From: Amorphochlora amoebiformis
Taxonomy: Eukaryota; Cercozoa; Chlorarachniophyceae
DNA: 64,000 bases
Direction of reading: 5' to 3'
NCBI GenBank assembly: GCA_054601695.1
Contig: BAAHQB010000228.1
Span: 248,001-312,000, forward strand
The notes under the pieces were generated by a model. That model ran no database searches. It saw nothing but the letters and a program-made list of their open reading frames with translations, and had not been told where the DNA came from. This document shows, in pieces, positions 53,568 to 64,000 of this stretch (position 1 is its first letter; each line of letters starts with the position of its first letter). The position numbers were made by a program, and so were the translations under genes.

Positions 53568-54622
53568 TAACAGGACCGTTTGTTTGCCGGGTATGAGATC
53601 CAAAACCACGACGGCGCGTCTTGGAAGGCCATCGTAATCACAACAACAACAATGACAATAACAACAGCACTGCACTAACCATCACCATCACGATACCAAT
53701 CACAATGCCAATCAAACTAGTACTGAGCCAATCAAACTAGTACTGATAAGCTTAAACTAACCACAATACTAACACCAATACCCAGCCCAATCACAAACAA
53801 ACGCTGAAGTGGATACAACTATATACACACATATTACATGTGTACATCGAAACAAATAATAGGTATGTTTGTGTGATCTTGACACATATTCACACATAGG
53901 CACGATGGGATTTCATCAGGGGTTTCGATTTCTACCCAGGCTTCAAGTAATGTACCCTTTTATGAGACCCTGAGAACGGAAAGGGTGTGGGTGTGTGTGG
54001 GTTGTGCAGTGAGGGGAGACTCGTTCGAACACACCTGTGGGCGTGTATTGCTCACATGCTCGTCTTACATGGTTTTTGTGCTTATTTTGTGGTGGTTTTG
54101 TCATTGTTTTGTGGTTCTTTCGTGTGGGTTCTGGTTGTTGCGGATGGGGCCGGGCGTTCTTGCAGCGAGGAGAATTCCCCTGTCTGGCCAGGTGGCCAGG
54201 TGAGTGACAACAATTGCCTGTAACTGCCTCAATCTTAAGGGGAAATGATACTATGTCACTATGTTAGTATCTTATTATTGGTATGTATGTAGGGTTTGAG
54301 TTGATATTTGGTTGTTGGGTGATTATCAGGCCGGTTTTGCCAACGCTCCACCTGCTCAAATCCCTGTGGGACCTTCCCAACAAGTATCATCCACACTCCA
54401 ACACGACACTATATATATATATATCTACAACAACTATTCATTACATATAAATATACATACATATACATATACATATACACACACATAATATATGTATGTA
54501 CGTACACGTACAAAAACATACACATCTACATGTATGCATGAATATGTTTATAAATATGCACACCATGGATGTATGTTCAATATACAAATAATGTAAAATA
54601 TCTAGATTGTAGTTATTGTATA

Positions 54623-54663
<41 letters not shown>

Positions 54664-54673
54664 CTGCAAATTG

Positions 54674-54724
<51 letters not shown>

Positions 54725-54737
54725 TATATATATATAC

Positions 54738-54769
<32 letters not shown>

Positions 54770-55100
54770 ATGTGTGTGTGTGTGCGCGTGTGCGTGTGTA
54801 TGTATGTATATATGTGTATGCATTTATAGTTACATACATGAAGTTATGTTTGATATGATAGATGTGCATATATGATGCGTGTAATAAGCGGATGAGTATT
54901 GATATGAATTCCACCAGGATGACAGCGAAGTTTACTTCTACACCATTCTTGCGCTGGTATTCAAAAACGTATACAACGTTGCTTTGCTTATGAATAATAT
55001 ATATATATATATTTTTATACATATATCTGTGTGTGTGTGTGTGCGTATAAATGTGGAATATGATACATTCCCATATAAAAATATATAGTTTCCATGCTTC

Positions 55101-55183
<83 letters not shown>

Positions 55184-55435
55184 TTGAGTGTAGCATACGT
55201 ACACGTACGTGAATGTTGTTTGTGGATATGTTTTGATTTAGATCCCGTTCATGGCCGGTGGATTTTACTATCTGATGAAGAAGAAGGGAGGTATGTACTG
55301 TACTGTACCAACAAACAATAACCACATCACATCCATGCACGGAAATGTCTACACAGGTATCATGGTAATACAATATATACATATATATATATATAGATAT
55401 CTAATAAGTATGCATAATATTGTGGTATATCTATG

Positions 55436-55519
<84 letters not shown>

Positions 55520-55552
55520 ATGTTTAAGATATCTTATACCCGACTTATTTAT

Positions 55553-55615
<63 letters not shown>

Positions 55616-56659
55616 GTGATAGCACTATATGGATTAGACGAATGGGCGGAGTTTCTTTCAAAGATAATAGGCGACATAACAAGGATTCTTATCGACGTTC
55701 TGCTCAACCTCATAGACTTTGCAACAGATGTACATCACATCACATCAAATCACATCCATACATCCGCAAAATTCACACAATCCTCAAATAAAACCCGCGA
55801 TTATTCCACCACCCAGCTTGGAAATGGTAGGCATACTCCAGCCACTCACCTGCATAGTACAAGACAAGATGTAGCAAAAAGATCCTAACCATGCAATTGG
55901 TTTTTAGGCTCTCAGCTACCTGTATGTGCTGCAAACGCCGTCGTTATCTCACTATGTCATACCCTACACTGTATTCATGGTAGTCGAAACATTGCATAGT
56001 GTCTCATCATCAATTCCAGTCACCATATCCCATCCCATGCATCCTCATCATCTGCTTCATTGGTTCATCATACCCAACCCATCTTCATATCTTTGCCATC
56101 ATCTATTTTATGTCAACATCTCATTTTCACGCTTTTCTGATCATCTGTTTCGTGGTACCATCCCACTGTCCTCGAGACCCATGCATTCCACCTTCAGACG
56201 ACTTAATCTCTCTTTGCTTTCTGTTTCCTCTTATCTTCCATTTAGACGACTTAATCTCTCTTTGCTTTCTGTTTCCTCTTATCTTCCATGTCATGTCACC
56301 CCCTTACTCCTTGGTACCCAGCATTCCACCTTTAGACGACTTAACCTGTCTTTGCTTTCTGTTTTCCTGTCTTTGCTTTCTGTTTTCCTGTTATCATCCA
56401 TCTCATGTTACCACCCCGTACTCCTCTGTACCCACCACCCCACCTTTCAGGCCTGGCTGTTGTCTTGTGTATATGTTGTGCTCGTTTTATCATTTGTTTT
56501 ATCTTTGTGTTACCTTGTTTTATCTTTCTAGATTCTAGCGGGGATCAGCATCGTTACTTACACCGTATTGGCAGCCTTGTGGCTCTGGTTTACTATGTCA
56601 ATCATGCTCATATGCACGAATATATCTATCTATGTGTGTTTGGATAAATATCTTTTTAT

Positions 56660-56717
<58 letters not shown>

Positions 56718-58749
56718 ATATATATATATATACATACATATATATATATATATATTATATATATATATACATAATTTATATATACATAAAAGCATCATAT
56801 TTCAAAGTGTATTGAGGTTTTTGTTTGTTGAAAGTAACATAGGCATATGACTGTATTGTATTGGGATTTGTGATTTGAGTGATTTGAGATTGTGATTTGA
56901 GATTTGTGATTTGAGATTTGAGATTGTGATTTGAGATTTGTGATTTGAGATTTGTGATTCGAACAGGTCATTGACTTGCAAGAAGGAAGGAAAGTAAGGC
57001 AACATAATGGGTGTGATAAGCGTGGGGGAAGGTAGGTATTTGACAGCTTGGTTCGGTTAGGTATGCAATGGCCGAGGAGCTCGGGGACAAGCTGGAGGCC
57101 ATGGCCAATAAGCTTGCCCTGACCTCCGCGAGATCATCCAAGCGCCGTGAGGTGGGTCGATACGCTGAACTTAGCTTGACATCCAAGTTGTAGGCAGACT
57201 TGCATGCCGTGAACCTGGTAATTTCGGGATGTGTGATGGTTGATTGATCAGGCAAACGCTCACATTTACCTGATCGACGGGTCACTGGTTCGGATCAAGA
57301 ACAAGAAACAGCTCCAGTTCATGCTCCATAAGGTGAATATACTACTTGCACTATCATTCCACTCGAGGGGTAAATATGCACAGGGTGAATCAACCACTTG
57401 CACTATCATTCCACTTGATGGGTCAATATACAGAAGGGGAATATACTACTTGCACTATCAGTCCACTTCGATGGCTCAATATACCCACTCGTTTGGAATA
57501 ATGATGATGACCAGATGTCAACATGCAACATAAATTGCAAGGCACATAACCTTTCGATTGCAAGCAAGTAGATGTAATCCGAGTGGAACCCCTTCCCAGT
57601 GGACTTCCAGTGGAATCCCTGTGGAGTCCATGCACATGGAATCCTTATGGAATCCGTGTGGAATCCATGTGGAATCCGTGTGGAATCCATGTGGAATCCG
57701 TGTGGAATCCGTGTGGAATCCGTGTGGAATCCATGTGGAATCCATTTGGAATATCCGTGAGGAATCCATGTGGAATCCATGTGGATGGAATCCGTGTGGA
57801 ATCCGTGTGGAATCAATGCGGAATCCATGTGGAATATCCATGTGGAATATCCATGTGGAATCCGTGTGGAATCCGTGTGGAACTATTTGTTGCCGTCTAC
57901 ATCATACACTCAACACATGATTTATTTTACATATAAACACATAACAAGATTATGTATGTTTTTATATATGTGCTCTAGTGTTGCAAAAACTTGTGTTGCA
58001 AAAACATGTGCTGCAAATTGTGATGCCATTATATAAAATGTAATACCGTATACGTATATACATACATACAGAGGAGGTGCATGCATTTTGTAAATACAAA
58101 TATAATATAGGCTTTCATGGAATCCGTATGGGTTGATGCATTATGTAAATGTATATATACTATAGGCTTATCATGGAATCCGTATGGGGTTCGTCGCGCT
58201 TTGCACGGCGATTTTTGAGGTCGGCACAAAATCAGTTTCCCATAACGACGTCACTTTCCCGTACCGATACGGATACCGATACCGATACCGATACCGATAC
58301 CGATACCGATACCGATTTGTCCACCAACCACTGAGTGACCCTCTGTATCCCGCAGGACTTTCCCTTTATGGTAATCAACGCCATGATCCTGGTACTCCCT
58401 CTCGTAAACGAGAGTCGCAATTTGTGTCATCAAGTGTTGAAATATCTCTTACAGGTCCAAGAGGGCGAGGTCAACGTGGCCATCCTGGCGTCATTCGCTT
58501 TCAACTGCTACATCTGCGGAACAGTAATCAGAACATCACATGCAACCTAACACCCGCCTACAATCCCACACAAACACCCACACACTTCCTTCCACCCGCT
58601 CTGGACAAACATGTATGTTGTTCATCAAATATCAATGGACGTATTCTTATACATACAACAACGTACTTGATATATTTAGATGTACATTTACTTGACTATT
58701 TGCGTATGCATTTAGCATACATACCCATGTGTGAATATATGTATTATAT

Positions 58750-58805
<56 letters not shown>

Positions 58806-58888
58806 ATATATATGTGTGTGTGTGTGTGATGTTTGTGTTTGTGTGTGTATGTGTATGTGTATGTATACTTACATCAGCAATATCGTGT

Positions 58889-58976
<88 letters not shown>

Positions 58977-58980
58977 ATAT

Positions 58981-59027
<47 letters not shown>

Positions 59028-59266
59028 CACACATACACATACATATAATATATCATATATATATATATATATATTATATATAATATCATATATTATATAT
59101 AACAAATAAAGAAATATATGATGTACACATGGAAATATGCGTCCTTCCTATCGTAAATAGATTACATCTATTTTAAGTACATGCTATACATATCAATGTA
59201 TACATATGTACAAATATGTGCGTATATATTTACGAGTATTATATGTATAAATTAATATATATATAT

Positions 59267-59305
<39 letters not shown>

Positions 59306-59306
59306 G

Positions 59307-59399
<93 letters not shown>

Positions 59400-59965
59400 A
59401 TATAATATAATATAATATAATATAATATAATATATAGATATATATATATATACGTGTGTGTGTGTGTATATAAATATATATATATATATATGTATGTGTG
59501 TATACTAATATATGGATTTAATAAGAACATAATAAGATGTTTATTGCTGTTAGATGCCGGCAACGTACCGCGAGCTGGTGTTAAACCTAAACACCAGTCG
59601 GACCGTCCTCATCGCCATCACCAAGGTACCTTACCGATAGACACAAATCACTCAAACTCAATGCAGATTTGAAAACATCAATCGAGGAGGTAAGTACAGT
59701 ACAGTACAGTACAGTAGACAAATGGCTAACTCGAGGTATGAGGCATACGAGGGATGATTTCGGTGTAATGCAAATGCATGTGTGACGTTCAGATGCGCGA
59801 GGCCCGGGAGTTTGATGAGGAAGGAAAGGGGGCCAATAATCTCACCAATCTCGATGATGGCGACGTGTGTCACCTAAGGGTCAATTCCGGTGTTGTCACT
59901 CCATCACTCTATAACCTCCGTGCATCGTCCTCTATACAAACATAATGTTTGAATATATATATCTA

Positions 59966-60012
<47 letters not shown>

Positions 60013-60728
60013 ATAAATATATATATATATATATATATATGTAATATATATTGATATGAATAATATATATTTGCATATAATATATATATATATGTGTGTG
60101 TGTGTATGTATAGGATTTATGGGTACACAATATGCAAATAGCCTTGATGATATGAGTGGTATGGTATCCCACGCAAGGTATAGGCGAATCGACGATGGAC
60201 CTCGGCAAGAATATGAACACCAGCAACACTTTGGCGTCGTCAAACAGGAGGGGAAGTGGGCCCAACACCAAAAGCAGATCCAAAATCATCACACACAGGT
60301 CATCGAGCACGCATCTCCTCAAGGTTAAAAACACAAACACACTTGACACGCTCATCGTCTCCAAGTCACACTCTCACACACGACACAAACTAGCAAGCCT
60401 ACGATATGTCCAGAATGACGTATACGCGCTGTGGTGTGTTTATATCAGCAATTATCGGACACAGGCCGGCTTAGCATCAAGGGAAAAAACAGTGTTAGAG
60501 ATATGAAAAAGGTTGCCTGCAAACTCGACCCAACCACGTGCTTTGTATGCTGATATTATGCACTTTGTTACGTATAGATTTAACTATTTTATAATATATG
60601 TGTGTTTATAAAAATATTATAATATATATATATATATATATATACATAATATATAATATATATATATGTGTGTGTGTGTTTTTATGCGGTATAAAATATG
60701 GGCATTATATATATATTTACATCTCATA

Positions 60729-60768
<40 letters not shown>

Positions 60769-61687
60769 GCATGTAATGTATAAAAACGTATTTATAGTAC
60801 TAAAATATTAAATATACATAGACACACATAAATACTGTTACTTATACACATATAGGACATATTCAATAGTTATAAATAAATAAATATATATATATATATA
60901 CATATGTATCAGTATATATATATACATATATATATATATACATACGATATACATGTGTGCATATACATGTATGTAAATATATACGTATTTACCGACGTGC
61001 ACTTTCCAAAGAGTCCGCGCAGATGTGTTTTTCCTGAAGATGAAGACAGTGTTCGACCCAATGCAAAGGTCATGCATATGTACTCTGCTACTTCGACGGC
61101 ATTATAGATGCGTGAATAATGGTTGTAATATTGTAATGAATGATACTATTTAGATGAGCAAGAGTGGGTCTCCCTCTAATCGCGAGGGCAAGGGCAGAGT
61201 CGCTTTGCGCAACGGGCAGAGAGGTGATAAATGCGATGATAAGAGTAAGCTCGACAGAGGGGACAGAGGTGACAAGTGCAATGAGGCGGGTTTGAAGGTT
61301 GACGGCAAGGGTGAGGGTGAGGGTGGCAAGGTTGAGGGTGAGGGTGAGGGTCGGGGTGAACCGAAGTCTCAGCCTCAGGAGTCAAGAAGGAGGAGTTGCA
61401 GGAAGACAAGCAGAAGGACAAGTAGAAGCCCCAAGACGGAGCCTGGGTCTGCGCCAATCAAAGGCAAAACTCTCAAGGCACTTTCAGACCTGCTTCCCGA
61501 CATTCACGAAAACTCATCCCCCCCCATTTCTACACTACCATCTTTACAGCCTTTACAAAACCTCCCCCTGGAGCAGGGTCCCGCTCCCACTCCCATTCCC
61601 AGAGATCATTCTTCTCCGACTGCGCTGTCAGCTGATAACTCTCTCGGGGGAGTAACTCCACCTCCGGAAACGGTGCCGTGCCCTTAA
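47201..61687 (+). CDS. Large receptor with ANF/periplasmic-binding-type ligand-binding ectodomain, >30 exons
   Basis: Cell-surface receptor inferred from a Venus-flytrap ligand-binding domain like that of class C GPCRs and natriuretic-peptide receptors, followed by hydrophobic segments and a basic/proline-rich tail. Starts at ATG 47201 in a weakly hydrophobic signal-type exon. The parts are detailed in the next three entries. Exons are 27-176 bases until the last (534 bases), all GT-AG, and nearly all phase-compatible. Unresolved points: a missing exon between ~48065 and 48821, the exon containing the 24-bp array at 51392, and the joints at 56635/56967 and 59625/59793. The final exon 61154-61687 ends TAA. 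The expected seven-helix class C pattern was not recognised, so receptor class is open. Confidence 0.75.
48250..48720. repeat. (TA)n intron block
   Basis: Long TA arrays (48352-48418 the longest) and a duplicated segment CAATTTTTAAAAAATCTTTT followed by ATAATCTACG at 48559-48590 and 48620-48650. Confidence 0.85.
49999..50056 (+). repeat. 33-bp duplication of a 3' splice site
   Basis: TCTAATGTTGTAATATGTACAGACC at 49999-50023 is repeated as TCTAATATTGTAATATGTGCAGACC at 50032-50056. The second copy provides the acceptor of the exon at 50054. Confidence 0.85.
50148..50246 (+). repeat. ~61-bp tandem duplication just before an acceptor
   Basis: TGTTGGGAAATGAGCG.. followed by GAGGTATTGA occurs at 50148 and 50209, ending about 15 bases before the acceptor of exon 50260. 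Confidence 0.8.
50781..50879 (+). repeat. ~49-bp duplication of a 3' splice site with the start of its exon
   Basis: GTTCGTGATATTGCTAGTGAATAATGATTCAG|GCCGAAGAAG (first copy) and a second copy with AATAATGATTCAG|GCTGCAAAAGG. The second copy is the acceptor of exon 50861-50947. The first would give a decoy exon start. Confidence 0.85.
51403..51659 (+). repeat. 24-bp in-frame minisatellite (GAGAATCTTGATTACGTTATTAGA)
   Basis: About ten units beginning just inside an exon that opens at 51392 (CCTGCAG|GTATTCTCC). In the receptor frame it reads RENLDYVI / RENLDDMI repeats and reaches a TAA at 51657. Either a length-variable exon or an exon fragment amplified into the intron. Confidence 0.8.
52320..52500. 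repeat. (TA)n microsatellite
   Basis: Long TA arrays in a receptor intron. Confidence 0.9.
52828..52990 (+). repeat. 36-bp minisatellite (ACCCTTACCAAGAACGTGTC...)
   Basis: Four to five units of ACCCTTACCAAGAACATGTCGTGTATAACAGAGGCT, later units shortened, each preceded by an AG (ACAG|ACCC or GGCT|ACCC). It lies where the receptor family would have its next strand (LTKNVS-type sequence). Confidence 0.75.
56170..56400 (+). repeat. ~55-bp tandem repeat in a receptor intron
   Basis: GACGACTTAATCTCTCTTTGCTTTCTGTTTCCTCTTATCTTCCAT-type units, three copies, plus a short CTGTCTTTGCTTTCTGTTTTC duplication. Pyrimidine-rich. Confidence 0.8.
56872..56966 (+). repeat. GATTTGAGATTTGTGATTTGA array ending at an acceptor
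   Basis: About eight TGATTTGAG/ATTTGTGAT units. The last merges into GTGATTCGAACAG|, the acceptor of exon 56967. Confidence 0.8.
57333..57490 (+). repeat. ~58-bp array that starts at a 5' splice site
   Basis: GTGAATATACTACTTGCACTATCATTCCACT begins at the first base of the intron after exon 57252-57332. It recurs at about 57388 and 57438 with GGGTGAATCA or GGGGAATATA starts. Confidence 0.8.
57600..57890. repeat. 11-bp minisatellite (TGTGGAATCCA/G)n
   Basis: More than 20 units of GTGGAATCCGT or GTGGAATCCAT in a receptor intron. A related TCATGGAATCCGTATGGG recurs at 58109 and 58169. Confidence 0.9.
58257..58318. repeat. Hexamer repeat (ATACCG)n
   Basis: About ten ACCGAT units (one variant, ACGGAT), about 35 bases before the acceptor of exon 58356. 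Confidence 0.9.
58744..59550. repeat. (TA)n/(TG)n intron with (ATAAT)n
   Basis: Very long TA arrays (58905-58961, 59315-59393), TG tracts and a 5-mer array ATAAT at 59391-59432. Confidence 0.85.
59554..61687 (+). other. C-terminal tail exons of the receptor
   Basis: Exon 59554-59625 ([20 protein letters not shown]). A short exon around 59650-59681 (LKTSIEE before GTAAGT) has an unresolved upstream joint. Exon 59793-~59862 reads [20 protein letters not shown]. Candidate tail exon(s) lie at about 60110-60330, where two frames compete ([20 protein letters not shown] is Ser/Asn-rich). Exon 61023-61068 reads [15 protein letters not shown] in phase with the last exon. The last exon, 61154-61687, encodes an Arg/Lys/Gly/Glu-rich stretch with a [17 protein letters not shown] repeat, an [17 protein letters not shown] basic patch and a Pro-rich end, stopping at TAA 61685. 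Intracellular, probably disordered and phosphorylated (inference). Confidence 0.55.
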
Positions 61688-61739
61688 CCATTATTTCAAT
61701 CGATTACGTCACGCCCCGTAATCTATGTACATTAAAATG

Positions 61740-62360
<621 letters not shown>

Positions 62361-62439
62361 AGATGATTGCCATGGGCGAGCGACGTCGACAAAGGAGTAT
62401 CAGTGCACACTCCAACCGTTAGGCAGTTAATAAACTAAA

Positions 62440-62900
62440 GAGAAATACCTGACATTACTAGCTTAGATAGTTAGATCTGCTTAGACTCTACTCTAGCTAA
62501 TAGTCCCCTAGGTCTAGAGTCAAGGTAGTCTAAAATATTACACGAATTCTACTCAAGTTTAGCTTATCATCGAATTTATAACTGTCAAGTTCTAGAAGTT
62601 CAACGTTTTCTAGATATCTAGGATATTCTAGATACTATCTAGGTTATCTAGATTATGCTCGCCTCCTAGGCCTCATTGACTTGATGATCATAGTGTGTGG
62701 TTCGCTGCTCTAGGGTTCAGTGATTTTGTCTTGTTGTCACTTTGAATTCTGTTGATGAATTATTGAATTTATGGAACATTTTCATTTTGCGAATTTCTAA
62801 GAATTTCTCGAATTCGAATCTACTAGAATATTCTTGAATCCTAAATTTACCTAAATATATATTTTCTCGAACTTCTCGAATACTCCACAGTCACTTCGTA
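62440..62900. repeat. CTAG/TCGAA-rich subtelomeric spacer
   Basis: More than a dozen CTAG (for example TCTAGATATCTAGGATATTCTAGATA, cut here to TCTAGATATCTAGG) and several TCTCGAATTCGAA palindromes. Non-coding; same composition as the 1-1020, 23761-24086, 27480-27870 and 36100-37010 tracts. Confidence 0.55.
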
Positions 62901-62914
62901 GTACCCACCATACC

Positions 62915-63115
62915 TGGGTGTGACATCACGGTATGTCACGGGTATGTCACGCATATGTCACGCCTATGTCACGCTTCTAGAATCTTCTGTAACGGTGTGA
63001 CATCACGCCATGTCACGGTGTGACATCGCCCCACGTCACGGTGTGTCACCCCTATGTCACGGTGTGACATCACCTCGGTCACGGTGTGACATCACCCTAT
63101 GTCACGCTTTCTTGA
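62915..63115. repeat. Subtelomeric repeat of TGTCACGGTGTGACATCAC units
   Basis: About ten interleaved units of TATGTCACGG and TGTGACATCAC. TGTCAC and GTGACA are inverse complements, so the array is rich in short hairpins. Confidence 0.85.
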
Positions 63116-63164
63116 GTGAGGCGACCTCGGCGTTCAACAAGTGACAATATCTAGAATAGAGAAT

Positions 63165-64000
63165 GGTTAGGGTGTCGGGTTAGGGTGTCGGGTTAGGGTG
63201 TCGGGTTAGGGTGTCGGGTTAGGGTGTCGGGTTAGAATTAGGGTTAGGGTTAGGGTTAGGGTTAGGGTTAGGGTTAGGGTTAGGGTTAGGGTTAGGGTTA
63301 GGGTTAGGGTTAGGGTTAGGGTTAGGGTTAGGGTTAGGGTTAGGGTTCGGGTTAGGGTTAGGGTTAGGGTTCGGGTTAGGGTTCGGGTTAGGGTTAGGGT
63401 TAGGGTGTCGGGTTAGGGTTAGGGTTAGGGTTAGGGTGTAGGGTTAGGGTGTCGGGTTTAGGGTTAGGGTGTCGGGTTAGGGTTAGGGTTAGGGTTAGGG
63501 TTAGGGTGTCGGGTTAGGGTTAGGGTTAGGGTTAGGGTTAGGGTTAGGGTTAGGGTTAGGGTTCGGGTTAGGGTTAGGGTTAGGGTTAGGGTTAGGGTTA
63601 GGGTTAGGGTTAGGGTTAGGGTTAGGGTTAGGGTTAGGGTTAGGGTTAGGGTTAGGGTTAGGGTTAGGGTTAGGGTTAGGGTTAGGGTTAGGGTTAGGGT
63701 TAGGGTTCGGGTTAGGGTTAGGGTTAGGGTTAGGGTTAGGGTGTCAGGTTAGGGTGTCGGGTTAGGGTGTCGGGTTAGGGTGTCGGGTTAGGGTGTCGGG
63801 TTAGGGTGTCGGGTTAGGGTGTCGGGTTAGGTGTCGGGTTAGGGTGTCGGGTTAGGGTGTCGGGTTAGGGTTAGGGTTAGGGTGTCGGGTTAGGGTGTCG
63901 GGTTAGGGTGTCGGGTTAGGGTGTCGGGTTAGGGTTAGGGTTAGGGTTCGGGTTAGGGTTAGGGTTAGGGTTAGGGTTAGGGTTCGGGTTAGGGTTAGGG
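63165..64000 (+). repeat. Telomere: TTAGGG with TGTCGGG variant units
   Basis: Perfect TTAGGG runs (for example 63238-63340 and 63550-63700) alternate with blocks of TTAGGGTGTCGGG and scattered TTCGGG. The array continues to the last base of the window, so this is a right-hand chromosome end. The variant TGTCGGG units lie both proximally (63165-63232) and distally (63740-63940), so they are not merely a proximal decay zone. Confidence 0.97.

Larger units (their letters stand above)
53574..58523 (+). other. Juxtamembrane and membrane-spanning exons of the receptor
   Basis: Exons 53574-53633 ([20 protein letters not shown]), 53900-53946, 54166-54199 ([12 protein letters not shown], resembling the ..vWxGG.xP motif before the membrane in class C receptors), 54330-54383, 54918-54968 and 55242-55290 ([19 protein letters not shown] then [10 protein letters not shown], membrane segment), 55617-55729 ([20 protein letters not shown], then [17 protein letters not shown]), 55908-55979, 56532-~56635 ([20 protein letters not shown], membrane), 56967-56993, 57061-57151 ([20 protein letters not shown], helical, basic), 57252-57332 ([20 protein letters not shown]), 58356-58403 ([12 protein letters not shown]) and 58455-58523 ([18 protein letters not shown]). 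Four to five hydrophobic segments are visible. Phases match throughout except at 56635/56967/57061. Confidence 0.65.

Noticed and set aside
57558-57936. Trp-Asn-Pro-Cys-Gly repeat protein frames
   Set aside because: An 11-bp GTGGAATCCAT minisatellite inside a receptor intron; open by repetition in several frames.

Overview
This is a eukaryotic chromosome end. The last ~830 bases are TTAGGG telomere repeats with the G-rich strand running rightward to the window edge, preceded by variant telomere units (TGTCGGGTTAGGG), a short TGACATCAC/TGTCAC subtelomeric repeat and a CTAG-rich spacer. Almost everything else is short coding exons (25-560 bp, one of 1.26 kb) separated by introns and spacers filled with (TA)n microsatellites and minisatellites. 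There are no operons or ribosome binding sites, and splice sites are canonical GT-AG. High intron density, very short exons and TTAGGG telomeres suggest an intron-rich protist or alga (a chlorarachniophyte is one possibility); the species cannot be fixed from the sequence.

Most of the long Tyr/Ile-rich reading frames are translated (TA)n and are not genes. Genes were rebuilt by matching splice sites, reading phase and protein-family motifs. Left arm, all on the minus strand: (1) a superfamily 1 RNA/DNA helicase, ~8290 down to 1826, six exons carrying the main helicase motifs; (2) a DEDDh 3'-5' exonuclease, ~16587 down to 10644, at least eight exons with D-E, GHD...D and HNAGNDA; (3) a four-exon gene, 21490 down to 19038, encoding five copies of a ~65-residue winged-helix/LOTUS-like domain with a Glu/Ser-rich acidic insert. 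These three may form an RNA-metabolism neighbourhood.

Middle: a 3.23 kb segment (24087-27319) bounded by near-perfect 36-38 bp inverted repeats holds two divergent unrecognised genes whose ATGs overlap on opposite strands; CTAG-rich DNA flanks it. At 30749-31063 lie the first exons of a receptor paralogue that appears broken. At 31594-36082 there are proline-rich exons. At 37111-38462 a small unrecognised gene sits in an island flanked symmetrically by ATTCGAAT-rich and then CTAG-rich DNA. A small membrane-anchored protein gene occupies 40076-40502 (minus).

Right arm: a divergent pair. Minus strand 46532-45113 encodes a polytopic membrane protein. Plus strand 47201-61687 encodes a very large (>30 exon) receptor with a periplasmic-binding-protein/ANF-receptor-type ligand-binding ectodomain (as in class C GPCRs and guanylyl-cyclase receptors), several hydrophobic segments and a basic/proline-rich cytoplasmic tail. 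In these right-arm genes many tandem duplications begin exactly at splice sites or duplicate exon edges, an unusual local signature.
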